64,000 bases of DNA from Pontiellaceae bacterium B12227 (GTDB taxonomy: Bacteria > Verrucomicrobiota > Kiritimatiellia > Kiritimatiellales > Pontiellaceae), in assembly GCA_029432775.1 (NCBI GenBank), contig JAROAZ010000001.1, positions 124,001 to 188,000 of the forward strand. The letters are read 5' to 3'. Shown in pieces: positions 18,755-27,487 of this stretch (positions are counted from its first letter, which is position 1; each line of letters opens with the position of its first letter). The notes under the pieces are model-generated. The model had not been told where the DNA came from, did not search any database, and worked only from the letters and a program-made list of their open reading frames with translations. The position numbers were made by a program, and so were the translations under genes.

Positions 18755-19979
18755 TGTTCAAAGCCCTCGCATAAGCTGTACGTTTCTTGATGTGTCCCTG
18801 AACCACGAAGTGGTCAATCAGCGGAGCCATCACGTTCATGAACAGGATTGCCAGCATGGCACCTTCCGGATAAGCCGGGTTGGCGACACGAATCAGTACG
18901 GTGAGCGCACCGATCAGGAAACCGTATATGTATTTACCCGTATTCGTGGCCGAGGCCGAAACCGGGTCGGTTGCCATAAACACGATGCCGAACAGGAAAC
19001 CGCCCATCACGATGTGATAAACAAAGGGCAGGGCCGCAAACGGATTATCGAGCGGAAGCACGTTGAACAGGGCTCCCATGGCTGCGCAGCCAATGATGCC
19101 GGAGAGCATCACACGCCAGGAGGCAATGCCCGTGGCAATCAGGAAGATCATTCCCAACACAATGGCAACGACGGAGGTGGACCCGATACAACCGGGAATG
19201 TTCCCCATCGTCATGTTAAACAAGGTGAACCCTTGATCGGCCATCGCCTTAATGGCGTCGCCGCCTTTTTCGACCGCAGCGGCAACCGCCAGCGGAGTGG
19301 CCATGGTTACGCCGTCCACGTTTTCAGCAACCGTTCCGAAGATCGGATTATTGTCGAACGCGGTCTTCGCGGTACCGACCCAGACCTTGTCGCCCGAAAT
19401 CTGCGCCGGATAGGCGAAGAAGAGGAACGCACGGGCTGTGAGCGCCGGGTTGAGAATGTTGTATCCAACCCCGCCGAAGATTTCCTTGCCGATCACGATA
19501 CCGAACGAAACACCGACCGCAACCTGCCAGAGCGGCAGTGTGGGGGGCAGAATCAACGGGAACAGCATACCGGTTACCAGGAAGCCTTCGTTAATTTCGT
19601 GTCGCCGGACAATGGCAAAGAGTACTTCCCAGATACCTCCCACCATGTAGGAGACCATGATGATCGGAAGCACCATGGACGCACCACGGAGAATGTCGGT
19701 CATCAGGGTGGCATCTTCCACACCGTTGTTCATGTTGAACTGGTTACCCGCATTCCAGATTCCGAACAGGATGCAGGGAATCAGCGCGTAGATCACGAAG
19801 ATCATCAGACGCTTCTGGTCGATGGAGTCGCGAACGTGCGGTGCACTCGGGGTGACATCACCCGGGGTGCGGTTAAAGGTGTCACCGGCTTCCCAGAGCG
19901 GATAGAGCCGCTCGAATTTTCCGCCTTTTTCAAAGAGCGGGCCGATGTTCTTATCCATAAAATCGAATAGAGCTTTCAT
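18747..19979 (-). CDS. nqrB: Na+-NQR subunit B
   Basis: 410 aa, about ten membrane helices; holds riboflavin and covalent FMN and forms the sodium path. The FMN threonine is probably Thr228 in DGVTMATPLA, at the place of Thr236 in Vibrio; the usual SGAT is TMAT here. DPVSASATNTGKY and the FNVLPLDNPFAALPF loop are family landmarks. Start overlaps the nqrA stop by one base. Confidence 0.95.
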   Translation of the reverse strand: MKALFDFMDKNIGPLFEKGGKFERLYPLWEAGDTFNRTPGDVTPSAPHVRDSIDQKRLMIFVIYALIPCILFGIWNAGNQFNMNNGVEDATLMTDILRGASMVLPIIMVSYMVGGIWEVLFAIVRRHEINEGFLVTGMLFPLILPPTLPLWQVAVGVSFGIVIGKEIFGGVGYNILNPALTARAFLFFAYPAQISGDKVWVGTAKTAFDNNPIFGTVAENVDGVTMATPLAVAAAVEKGGDAIKAMADQGFTLFNMTMGNIPGCIGSTSVVAIVLGMIFLIATGIASWRVMLSGIIGCAAMGALFNVLPLDNPFAALPFVYHIVMGGFLFGIVFMATDPVSASATNTGKYIYGFLIGALTVLIRVANPAYPEGAMLAILFMNVMAPLIDHFVVQGHIKKRTAYARALNNA

Positions 19980-21334
19980 TAAATTCCTTCCTCCTCGATC
20001 TCTTCCAGTCCGCGTTTAATGATACCGCAGACGTCGGTCTTATGCGGGTCAACAAACGAAGCCAGAGCAAAATCTTCCGGATCCGTTTCGAGGATGCCGA
20101 GCTGGATCATTTCGTCGGTGTCATGCGCAAGCGCGGCACGAACGAGGAAATCCGTCATAATGTTCAACGGCTGGAACTTGTCCATCCATCCGGTAACCAC
20201 CATCGCGCGGTGGCTTCCGTGCATACTCGTACCCAATTTCCACTCGTGGCCGAGGCCCATCACGGAGGAGAGGTTAACCCGGTGCGAGCTGTACTGGAAC
20301 AGGCCCGGCATCGTCCAGCCCATCAGGTGGCGCGAGCGATCTTCTTCCAGTGCGAAGATTTCTGAGCCGTAATAAGGAACGGCTGTGTCATTCGCCACTT
20401 TGCCGCCCCAGAGGATGTTTCCGTTAATTACGCGGACTTCATCACCTTCAAGCGACTTGCTGAGCAGGGGCTCCAGAGAAGCGCCGACCTCTACTTTATA
20501 GTACTGGCGGAACTCTTCTTTAACAGCCGGTCCGGCCAGCGCAATCACTTTGGTTCGCGGCAGCTCGCCGGTGGAGAGGAGTTTGCCGATCAGAACGACA
20601 TCCTGAGCGGTTACGGTATAAACCGTATCGTTCGGCAGGATGGGGCTGATGCGGTTAATGTGGACACTGGTTGTTCCGGAAGGGTGCTTGCCGGCAAACG
20701 TGTGGCTTTCGGTGTTTCCAAATTCCGGAATGTCCGAACCGGCCGTTTTACAGAGGTGAACTTTTCCTTCTGTCAGTTTGGCCAGGGCGTTGATGCCGGT
20801 TTGGAACGCATCTTCATCGCCTTTCAGTACCACGCTGAAATCCGCTTGAAAAGGAGCGGAGTTTGCGGCGTTGATAAAGATGGCCTTCGGAGCAGTTTCC
20901 GGATCGGCAATCTTATTGAAGGGGCGCTGCTTGATCAGCGGCCAAAGGCCGGTGTTCAATAGATGATCGGCTACCTGTTCTCTCGAGAGCTGGCCCACGC
21001 TGTCGCGGGTATAGGTCTCGAAGGTAACACTTTCTTCCTCTGCTGACTTCTCGATCAGGATTTCAACCGGAAAGCGGCGCGCGCCCAGATTGACTGCCTT
21101 AACCGTGCCGCAGCAGGGTGAACGGAAGAGCATCTTCTCGTTCTTCTTGTTTTCAAACAACACGTCGCCGCGCTTCACGGTTTCGCCCGCCTTAACCTTA
21201 AGGCGAGGCTTCAACCCTTCAAACTCGGAAGGGTAGACCGCGAAAAGCTGCTGGCTCGCATATTCTTCCACGTGGGTTTTCGGTTTCCCGATCACCTTGA
21301 CGTCGAAGCCTTTTTTTATTTTGAAGTTAGCCAC
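19979..21334 (-). CDS. nqrA: Na+-NQR subunit A
   Basis: 451 aa soluble subunit at the quinone side. I choose a GTG start at 21334 (MANFKIKKGFDVKV), because the ribosome site GAGGAG sits 10 bp before it and NqrA proteins begin at this point; an ATG at 21367 would add 11 unrelated residues. PCCGTV around residue 90 and GWMDKFQPLNIMTDFLVRAA near the C-terminus are typical. First gene of the operon; its promoter must lie in 21335-21609. Confidence 0.95.
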   Translation of the reverse strand: MANFKIKKGFDVKVIGKPKTHVEEYASQQLFAVYPSEFEGLKPRLKVKAGETVKRGDVLFENKKNEKMLFRSPCCGTVKAVNLGARRFPVEILIEKSAEEESVTFETYTRDSVGQLSREQVADHLLNTGLWPLIKQRPFNKIADPETAPKAIFINAANSAPFQADFSVVLKGDEDAFQTGINALAKLTEGKVHLCKTAGSDIPEFGNTESHTFAGKHPSGTTSVHINRISPILPNDTVYTVTAQDVVLIGKLLSTGELPRTKVIALAGPAVKEEFRQYYKVEVGASLEPLLSKSLEGDEVRVINGNILWGGKVANDTAVPYYGSEIFALEEDRSRHLMGWTMPGLFQYSSHRVNLSSVMGLGHEWKLGTSMHGSHRAMVVTGWMDKFQPLNIMTDFLVRAALAHDTDEMIQLGILETDPEDFALASFVDPHKTDVCGIIKRGLEEIEEEGI

Positions 21335-21609
21335 GCTATTTTCACTCCTCGGATTTCTTAGTACCAAAAAATCTCTCTAAAATGCTGAAAAGCCCTACAC
21401 GTTATTGCAATTCAGTGTTCCTGTCTTGTAGCAAATGGTCTCAAATTTGTACGATTTATTTACTCAGTTCGGCAGTTTACATAGTTCGGAAAAGAGCTGT
21501 GGACTGCTTAATGGGTATCTCTATACCGATTCATTTCCATCGTTAAAAGAATAAATCGTTATAAAGTTGCTCATAATTGATTCGGGTACCGTTATACAAA
21601 CATATAAAC
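21335..21609. other. Intergenic region, nqr promoter side
   Basis: 275 bp, markedly AT-rich, between nqrA and the 3' end of the polyprenyl synthase gene on the same strand. TTGCAA at 21403-21408 (minus strand) is a possible -35 box, but I find no convincing partner. No gene or hairpin terminator recognised. Confidence 0.4.
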
Positions 21610-22476
21610 TCAACCTGCGTTGAGATGTTTACTCAACACGGGTTTCATTGTCACGTTTAAAAAGGTAATCCATGCCCCGTGTATTTCCGGCCAGGCAGCA
21701 AGCTGTGCGGCGGAGGCGTCGAGCAGGGAATAAATATAGTCAATCGGGTCGGACGGCGCATTTTTGGTGACCGTGATGGCCGTGGTTTTTCCGCGTTTAT
21801 CATCCGTACCGAGCGTTTTTCCGGAAACATGTTCGTTTCCGGAGGCATCCAGCACATCGTCCGCCAGTTGATAGGCCGTGCCCAGAAGATAGCCGGCTTC
21901 ACGCAGCGCATCCGCCTGATCGCCGGACCGATCACCGGCCGCAACTGCGGCAAAAGCGAAGAGGGAGCCGGTTTTATAGCGGCCGACCATTTCGCATTCT
22001 TCCCAGGTTCCCGGGCTTCCGCGCAGGATGAGTTCCTGCTCCACTTCCGATGTACACACCTCTCCAGTGCGGTCGATCAGTTCCCGCAACAAATCTTCCC
22101 GGTTGACTGCGGTCAGAAGTGCAAGCGCCTTGAACATGAGCATGTCGCCAAAAAGAATCGTTCCGTTTATGCCGTACTTTTTCCAGAACGTCGGGGCGCC
22201 CCGACGGATCAGACCGCCGTCAATCACGTCATCATGCAACAGACTGGCGCCGTGGATCATGTCCACAGCCGCTCCGGCATTAATCAGCTCCTCTTCCGGA
22301 ATGCTATTGGCATTTCCGAGCGCAAGAGTCAGTCGGGAGCGGAGCATTTTACCGCTGCCCAGGAGGTTTTTATTGGCGGGAAGGAGTTTGCTGATGCTGG
22401 AGTCTTTAAGGCAGTCGCTCATAGCGGACTTGACCTTTTTTAATTGCGCATCAATCTGTTTTTCATCTCTAGACAT
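21610..22476 (-). CDS. Polyprenyl diphosphate synthase (trans-isoprenyl)
   Basis: 288 aa. Makes the isoprenoid side chain of quinones or a carrier lipid. First aspartate-rich motif LLHDDVIDGG and second YQLADDVLDASG bind Mg-diphosphate. Slightly short for the family (300-325). The chain length made cannot be read from sequence. It is upstream of nqr on the same strand, but 275 bp apart; a link to quinone supply for NQR is suggestive only. Confidence 0.9.
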   Translation of the reverse strand: MSRDEKQIDAQLKKVKSAMSDCLKDSSISKLLPANKNLLGSGKMLRSRLTLALGNANSIPEEELINAGAAVDMIHGASLLHDDVIDGGLIRRGAPTFWKKYGINGTILFGDMLMFKALALLTAVNREDLLRELIDRTGEVCTSEVEQELILRGSPGTWEECEMVGRYKTGSLFAFAAVAAGDRSGDQADALREAGYLLGTAYQLADDVLDASGNEHVSGKTLGTDDKRGKTTAITVTKNAPSDPIDYIYSLLDASAAQLAAWPEIHGAWITFLNVTMKPVLSKHLNAG

Positions 22477-22536
22477 CCGCGTATAATGCCGACCAATTTC
22501 CTCATGTCAATAATCCGCAACCAAAGAGTTAATATC

Positions 22537-22610
22537 GCCACGAAGAAGCACAAAATGCCAAAGACATCTTCCCCGAGTGGCTCTCAGAGCATCCTATGCT
22601 TCTTTTTGGC
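22537..22610. repeat. Inverted repeat, cacgaag/cttctt family
   Basis: GCCACGAAGAAGCA (22537-22550) pairs with TGCTTCTTTTTGGC (22597-22610), two mismatches. It fills the gap just before the KamA-like start codon, so it lies in that mRNA leader or in its promoter. Confidence 0.6.
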
Positions 22611-22621
22611 CGATAACTGTT

Positions 22622-23683
22622 ATGAACACTAAAGATTTTTCCAATGATTGGAAGTGGCAGATTGCCAATCGCATCCATACTCAAGAGCAACTTGCAGAGC
22701 ATATTACCCTTTCGGAAAAGGAACGGGCGGCGTTTGAAGGCGAAATTCCACTCTCCTTTGCCGTCACTCCGTATTACACCACGCTGCTGAATAGTTCAGC
22801 GTTGCGGAAAACCGTGATTCCGACCGATGCTGAAAATCACGTCGGTACCGGCGAGCTGGCCGACCCGTTGGGCGAAGAAGATCACCGGGCCACCCCGCAT
22901 CTGATCCACACATATCCCGACAAGGTACTTTTTCTCGCCACCACGTTCTGCTCCACCTACTGCCGCTACTGCACCCGCTCCCGCATCGTCGGGAAGCCAC
23001 TGACCTTTGATGTCTCCACCTTTGAGGAAACCTTTCAATACATTGAGCAACATACCGAAATACGCGATGTTCTGCTTTCCGGCGGCGATCCGCTCACGAT
23101 GACGGACAGCGTGCTCGACGAGCTGCTGTCCAGAATCCGGAGTATCCCGCATGTGAAAATGGTCCGCATCGGCTCCAAGGTTCCGGTGGTGCTCCCGATG
23201 CGGATAACCGATGAACTCTGTTCCCTGCTTCGGAAACATCGGGTCTGGCTCAGTCTGCACTTCATCCATGCGGATGAGCTGACCGAGGAAACGCAACAAG
23301 CCTGCCGCAAGCTGGCCGATCACGGTATCGGCATGGTCAGCCAAACTGTCCTGCTCAAAGGAATCAACGACAATACACCGGCACTTATCGATCTGTTTTA
23401 CGGCCTACTGGAAATCAATGTGAAACCCTATTACTTGCTTCAGTGCGATCCGGTCCATGGCTCTCGACATTTCCGGACATCGGTAGAGAAGGGGATCGAG
23501 CTGATCCAGTCTCTGCACGGCAGCATATGCGGGCTGGCCGTCCCTCAATATGTCATCGATGCTCCCGGCGGAGGCGGAAAAGTTCCAATCCTTGGAAAAG
23601 AGCAGATTCGACGGGATGGGGACGATGTTGTTTTTCTCAACTATCTGGGCAAAGAGTACCGTTATCCCGATCCGTTGATTTGA
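22622..23683 (+). CDS. KamA-family radical SAM protein (lysine 2,3-aminomutase-like)
   Basis: 353 aa, start MNTKDFSNDWKW at 22622 (an upstream ATG at 22577 lies in the repeat and adds unrelated residues). The radical SAM cluster is Cys110-x3-Cys114-x2-Cys117, followed by LSGGDPL. The C-terminal DAPGGGGK places the PLP lysine at Lys320, as in lysine 2,3-aminomutase, which makes beta-lysine (osmolyte N-acetyl-beta-lysine or lysine fermentation). An EpmB-type enzyme acting for EF-P is the main alternative; it lacks this C-terminal segment. No acetyltransferase partner (AblB) is adjacent. Two palindrome copies lie in it. Confidence 0.85.
   Translation: MNTKDFSNDWKWQIANRIHTQEQLAEHITLSEKERAAFEGEIPLSFAVTPYYTTLLNSSALRKTVIPTDAENHVGTGELADPLGEEDHRATPHLIHTYPDKVLFLATTFCSTYCRYCTRSRIVGKPLTFDVSTFEETFQYIEQHTEIRDVLLSGGDPLTMTDSVLDELLSRIRSIPHVKMVRIGSKVPVVLPMRITDELCSLLRKHRVWLSLHFIHADELTEETQQACRKLADHGIGMVSQTVLLKGINDNTPALIDLFYGLLEINVKPYYLLQCDPVHGSRHFRTSVEKGIELIQSLHGSICGLAVPQYVIDAPGGGGKVPILGKEQIRRDGDDVVFLNYLGKEYRYPDPLI
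22639..22653. repeat. TTCCARNNNYTGGAA palindrome, copy 9
   Basis: TTCCAATGATTGGAA 17 bp after the KamA-like start codon, encoding SNDWK. Confidence 0.9.
23583..23597. repeat. TTCCARNNNYTGGAA palindrome, copy 10
   Basis: TTCCAATCCTTGGAA directly after the PLP-lysine codon of the KamA-like gene, encoding PILGK. Confidence 0.9.
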
Positions 23684-23692
23684 GTCTGATCA

Positions 23693-24073
23693 TCAGGCAT
23701 GTTTGTGATGATGTATTTTGACCCGAGCGGTGAAGCTCCCGCCGAGCAGTATCATTCCGGCCAGAATTAGACCGATGCAGATCCACGGCGGTTCGGCCGA
23801 AGCGGCATCAAAAAACAGGGGACATGCACCAAGGCACGCACCTCCCGCCGGTGTAGAGATCAGCCTCACGAATCCAAGCGGCGGACGCAGTGATCTGAGA
23901 AATAAGGCTCCGCCGGCTGCAACCAGCATATATCCTTCTAAAGGATGGTAGAGGAACTGTTTCAGGTAGAGTTGCTGTGTCAGCCCGGCCAGGACCAGAA
24001 GCAACCCCAACAGTAATGCCGCAACAGAGACTTTATGATGATTCTGGTGATGATGTTCGTGTAGCGTGTGCAT
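23693..24073 (-). CDS. His-rich small membrane protein, unknown
   Basis: 126 aa with four probable membrane helices. Both ends are His-rich: MHTLHEHHHQNHH at the start and KIHHHKHA at the end, so both termini could bind a metal such as Cu, Ni or Zn on the same side of the membrane. A GGACLGACPLFF loop holds two Cys. No family recognised. Convergent to the KamA-like gene and divergent from the YHYH gene. Confidence 0.6.
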   Translation of the reverse strand: MHTLHEHHHQNHHKVSVAALLLGLLLVLAGLTQQLYLKQFLYHPLEGYMLVAAGGALFLRSLRPPLGFVRLISTPAGGACLGACPLFFDAASAEPPWICIGLILAGMILLGGSFTARVKIHHHKHA

Positions 24074-24249
24074 CTTTACCCCCTTCGCTTAAGCCTGTTG
24101 TAAGAGGTATACCCCTTGCTTATGAATGCTACAAGATCAAAACCCATAAGGCTTTACAGTATTTTCAAACTTCTTAAATGAACAAAATGTCATGCAATGT
24201 TTTCCCGGCCTCCGGCGTTTACTGATCAATTAAGCAACAGGAGATCATC

Positions 24250-25155
24250 ATGAAAGCAAGTGTACTGATTATTACAATGGCATGTGCAGCATCGACTTTG
24301 GCGCAGCGCCAGATGCGTAAACATACGGCAAACGAAGCCCGGCCGGTTCGAATTGTTGAGGCAACGGAAGAACCGCCGGCCGAAAGTCACCACCATTTTG
24401 AGGTTCAGGACAAAAACCTCGTCATAACGGCCAACGGAATCCCCGAACACAACACCGGGCCCTTTCCAAACCATGGAAACCCGCATGCGATCGAAGAGCA
24501 GAAGTACAGCTTTAAAATTCCCGCAAACCCTCAGCCCGCAAAGAAAATGACTTCGGTTTATGGAATGCCGTTCGGTGTCGGACTGAATGGGGTCGTGTTT
24601 GATCCGGGCACAGCTGAATATTGGAATGGGGATCGTTCCAGTGGTTGGAACTATGAAGCGCTGGGCGGCGCCGTTCAGCTGGGCATCGATGAAAATCATG
24701 CACACGTACAACCTTCCGGAGCCTATCATTACCACGGTCTGCCCACCGGACTGATGGATAAACAGGACTTTACCGATGGTGAGCATTCCCCCTTAATCGG
24801 CTGGGCCGCCGACGGCTATCCCATCTATGCCCTCTATGGACATGATGGAAAAGATGCCTCGAAAGTCATCAGGCACACCTCCAGCTATCGTTTAAAAGAC
24901 GGAGACCGCCCCGATCAGCCCGAAGCCCCGGGCGGAGCGTACGACGGTGCCTTTGTACAGGACTTTGAATATGTTCCAGGCTTTGGAACCCTCGATGAAT
25001 GCAACGGCACCTGGACCGTAACCCCCGAATTTCCCGACGGCACCTATGCCTACTTTCTGACCGAAGAATGGCCTGTGATTCCCCGCGCCTTCAGGGGAAC
25101 GCCTGTAAACTTCAAGGGCAATCGTGGTCACTCTCACCGCCGGCCCCGGCGGTAA
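24250..25155 (+). CDS. YHYH-domain secreted protein
   Basis: 301 aa; signal peptide 1-18 (cut near TLA). The YHYH family takes its name from the motif seen here at about 164 in GAYHYHGLP; other segments are HAHVQPSG, GWAADGYPIYALYG and GTLDECNGTW. The biochemical role of the family is unknown; the His cluster suggests metal or ligand binding. The C-terminus GHSHRRPRR is basic. CAGGAG ribosome site 6 bp before ATG. It holds three perfect palindromes, more than any gene but the NuoG-like one. Confidence 0.82.
   Translation: MKASVLIITMACAASTLAQRQMRKHTANEARPVRIVEATEEPPAESHHHFEVQDKNLVITANGIPEHNTGPFPNHGNPHAIEEQKYSFKIPANPQPAKKMTSVYGMPFGVGLNGVVFDPGTAEYWNGDRSSGWNYEALGGAVQLGIDENHAHVQPSGAYHYHGLPTGLMDKQDFTDGEHSPLIGWAADGYPIYALYGHDGKDASKVIRHTSSYRLKDGDRPDQPEAPGGAYDGAFVQDFEYVPGFGTLDECNGTWTVTPEFPDGTYAYFLTEEWPVIPRAFRGTPVNFKGNRGHSHRRPRR
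24464..24478. repeat. TTCCARNNNYTGGAA palindrome, copy 11
   Basis: TTCCAAACCATGGAA, encoding PNHGN. The only perfect-arm copy whose tenth base is not a pyrimidine. Confidence 0.85.
24636..24650. repeat. TTCCARNNNYTGGAA palindrome, copy 12
   Basis: TTCCAGTGGTTGGAA in the YHYH gene, encoding SSGWN. Confidence 0.9.
24974..24988. repeat. TTCCARNNNYTGGAA palindrome, copy 13
   Basis: TTCCAGGCTTTGGAA in the YHYH gene, encoding PGFGT. Confidence 0.9.
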
Positions 25156-25206
25156 AAACATCTACACCGTCACTGTTTAGCTGGTAAGCAGATCAGGGAA
25201 TTATTT

Positions 25207-25278
25207 CACGCAAAGGCGCCAAGTTCGCAAAGCTAATCCAGTATTGGGCTCTCTGCGCTCTCCGCGCCTCTGCGAGGG
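25207..25278. repeat. Dispersed repeat, cgcaaagg/cctctgcg family
   Basis: Starts CACGCAAAGGCGCCAAG and ends CGCGCCTCTGCGAGG between the convergent YHYH and selO genes. The right end shares GCGCCTCTGCGAGG with the repeat at 660-732. Pairing between its own arms is imperfect. Confidence 0.65.
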
Positions 25279-25299
25279 TTGCTACGTTATTTAGAGGCT

Positions 25300-26742
25300 C
25301 TACGTCCCGCAGAAGGTTTGATGAACGATCTCGTGCGCTTGCGGGGCCTGCTCATAGGATGCATATTCCGCCCGGTCCTCATAAGGCTTCGCCAGCGCAT
25401 CCACCAGCTGATGGAAGGGCGCATAGTCATTCCGGTACGCCGCCTGGATGGCTTGTTCAACGCGATGATTGCGGGGAATCAGAACGGGGTTGGCTTGCTG
25501 CATGGCCGCCGTGTCCGGCGCGGATTGGGTGGCGCCTTCCCAGTTCGCATACCACGTATCCAGTGGAGCGGAGTCCTGGAACAGCGCGCTGAGTTCGCTA
25601 CGGTTCCCATAGGTGAGGTGACGGAAAAACAGCGTAAAATCCACTTCGTGTTTCGTCAGCAGCGACAGCCCGCTCTTCACCAGGTCCAGCGGCGCATCGG
25701 CAGCCAGACCGAACTTTGCGCGGAACCGGTTATCATATTCGGAGCGGAACAGCCGGTTGAATGTGCCGAGCGTTTGTTTTGCCTTTTCCAGGGCCGCATC
25801 AGGCTCCCCGGAGATCAGCGAAAGCAAGGTCTCCGCAAAGCGGCTCAGGTTCCAGCTGGCCATATTCGCCTGATTGCCCCAGGCATACCGCCCATTGCGA
25901 TCAATCGAGCTGAATACGCAGTTGGGGTGAAAATCATCCATAAAGGCGCACGGACCGAAGTCGATCGTTTCCCCGGAGATGGCCGTATTGTCGGTGTTCA
26001 TCACACCATGGATAAAGCCGAGCGCCATCCACTGCGGAATGAGTTTCGCCTGTGCTTCGACCACCCGCTCCAGCAGGGCAATATATGGATCTTCGGCATT
26101 CGCTGCATCCGGGTAGTGGCGGGCAATCGTATAGTCCGCCAGTTCGCGCAGGGCATCTTCATCGTTCTGGTTATAAAAATATTGGAACGTGCCGACGCGG
26201 ATATGACTGGAGGCCACCCGTGTGAAAACACCACCCGCCAAATGACCCTCCTGTCGGAGAACCGTTTCTCCGGTCGTCACGGCCGCCAGCGCACGTGTGG
26301 TCGGCACGCCGAGTGCGTGCATCGCCTCGCTGACGATGTATTCGCGCAGCACCGGGCCCAGGGCCGATTTTCCATCGCCGCCACGGGAGAACGGGGTGCG
26401 CCCGGACCCTTTCAGCTGAATGTCGCGCCGGATTCCGGTTTGATCCACCACTTCACCCAGTAACAGTGCCCTGCCATCGCCCAGCTGCGGTGAAAAACCG
26501 CCGAACTGATGCCCGGCATAGGCCTGCGCCAACGGCTCCGATCCTTCTGCCGTATCATTGCCTGAAAATACATTCAGCGCTTCCGGCGAATCCAGCCAGG
26601 CCGGGTCAATGCCCAACTCCGCAGCCAATTCTGTATTTGCCCGGAGGAGTTGAGGCGCCGGCACTGTGGCGGCAGGTTGTTTCGAGAAAAAGCGTTCCGG
26701 CAAACGGGCGTAGGTATTATCAAAAGGGATAGGGTTCGACAT
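25300..26742 (-). CDS. selO: Protein adenylyltransferase SelO (YdiU/UPF0061)
   Basis: 480 aa pseudokinase-fold enzyme that transfers AMP to Ser/Thr/Tyr of proteins in redox control. Start at MSNPIPFDNTYARLPERFF; a start at 26838 would add 32 unlike residues. Landmarks: YAGHQFGGFSPQLGDGRA, LKGSGRTPFSRGGDGKSALG, LGVPTTRALA, GVMNTDN and DFGPCAF with the metal Asp. No selenocysteine near the C-terminus. Alone, with a repeat after it. Confidence 0.93.
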   Translation of the reverse strand: MSNPIPFDNTYARLPERFFSKQPAATVPAPQLLRANTELAAELGIDPAWLDSPEALNVFSGNDTAEGSEPLAQAYAGHQFGGFSPQLGDGRALLLGEVVDQTGIRRDIQLKGSGRTPFSRGGDGKSALGPVLREYIVSEAMHALGVPTTRALAAVTTGETVLRQEGHLAGGVFTRVASSHIRVGTFQYFYNQNDEDALRELADYTIARHYPDAANAEDPYIALLERVVEAQAKLIPQWMALGFIHGVMNTDNTAISGETIDFGPCAFMDDFHPNCVFSSIDRNGRYAWGNQANMASWNLSRFAETLLSLISGEPDAALEKAKQTLGTFNRLFRSEYDNRFRAKFGLAADAPLDLVKSGLSLLTKHEVDFTLFFRHLTYGNRSELSALFQDSAPLDTWYANWEGATQSAPDTAAMQQANPVLIPRNHRVEQAIQAAYRNDYAPFHQLVDALAKPYEDRAEYASYEQAPQAHEIVHQTFCGT

Positions 26743-27126
26743 GCTGTTCCTTGACTGTTTTTTTGTTCCTGAAATTATGTGTGCAGATTCCCGGCTTTTT
26801 TTTGCACAGAGCCGCAAAACGATGTTTAGTTGCCGCATCGATATTAAATCTGGTCAGAAACTACTATGAATCTCATTCATCAGATATAGAAGATTACAAA
26901 TAATAAGCTTCTTTTTCCGAGATGCATGAATCGGGACTGATCGGGTGGAGACATCAACTTGTAGTCTGTTTTTTTTACAGAAGAACCTTTGCGAAACGAA
27001 TATCGCTGAACGAAGACTGTCGGGAAGTGATATCCACCCATTGGAAAGACTCATCGAGTTGGGGTTATCGGTTTCATTGCCTCCAACCTGATTTTTTTTC
27101 AGTCGCCTTGTTCCATGGAATAACAA
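26743..27126. other. Intergenic region, nothing clear
   Basis: 384 bp, AT-rich with several runs of seven to eight T. It must contain the selO promoter at its left end. ATCCACCCATTGGAA (27033-27047) is a one-mismatch copy of the genome-wide palindrome. A 90-codon minus-strand frame (26854-27126) has no ribosome site and unlikely composition, so I do not call it. Confidence 0.5.
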
Positions 27127-27348
27127 CTAATTTGCAGCAACCAGAGATAGCGTCATAAAGCTTCCGTAGATCAAGACTCCGATTATTCCAAGCAACAGAG
27201 TTGCACGACAGTATGTTACGCGGTTTCTGTTACCAGCTCCAAACGTCCAGATAATGAAGCAGATGATATTCACCAGAGGAATAGACAAGGCTACCAACGT
27301 CCAAAACCAGTCCCCGGTAGTCATTGGTTCTTCGTTATAGTTGTTCAT
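27127..27348 (-). CDS. Small two-helix membrane protein
   Basis: 73 aa, start MNNYNEEPMTTGDWFWTL preceded by a good AGGAG ribosome site. Two membrane helices (about 14-36 and 48-70) around a Gly/Asn/Arg loop. Similar short proteins with a PMTxGDW start are widespread, with no known role. Probably real given the ribosome site and hydrophobic pattern. Confidence 0.7.
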   Translation of the reverse strand: MNNYNEEPMTTGDWFWTLVALSIPLVNIICFIIWTFGAGNRNRVTYCRATLLLGIIGVLIYGSFMTLSLVAAN

Positions 27349-27487
27349 AGGTTCTCCTGTTGTGTGAATAAGCTATTCCCATCACCGGCGGTTCGCCATT
27401 ATAAACGGGATTGGCTTTTGCAATTCAGTTCCTATTAGGCGAAATCCAACCTTCCAACTACAGGAAGTTTACTTTACCTTTTTCTTA

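Noticed and set aside
26854-27126. 90-codon minus-strand ORF
   Set aside because: No ribosome site, charged random-like composition and no recognisable domain; it lies in an AT-rich promoter-type region.
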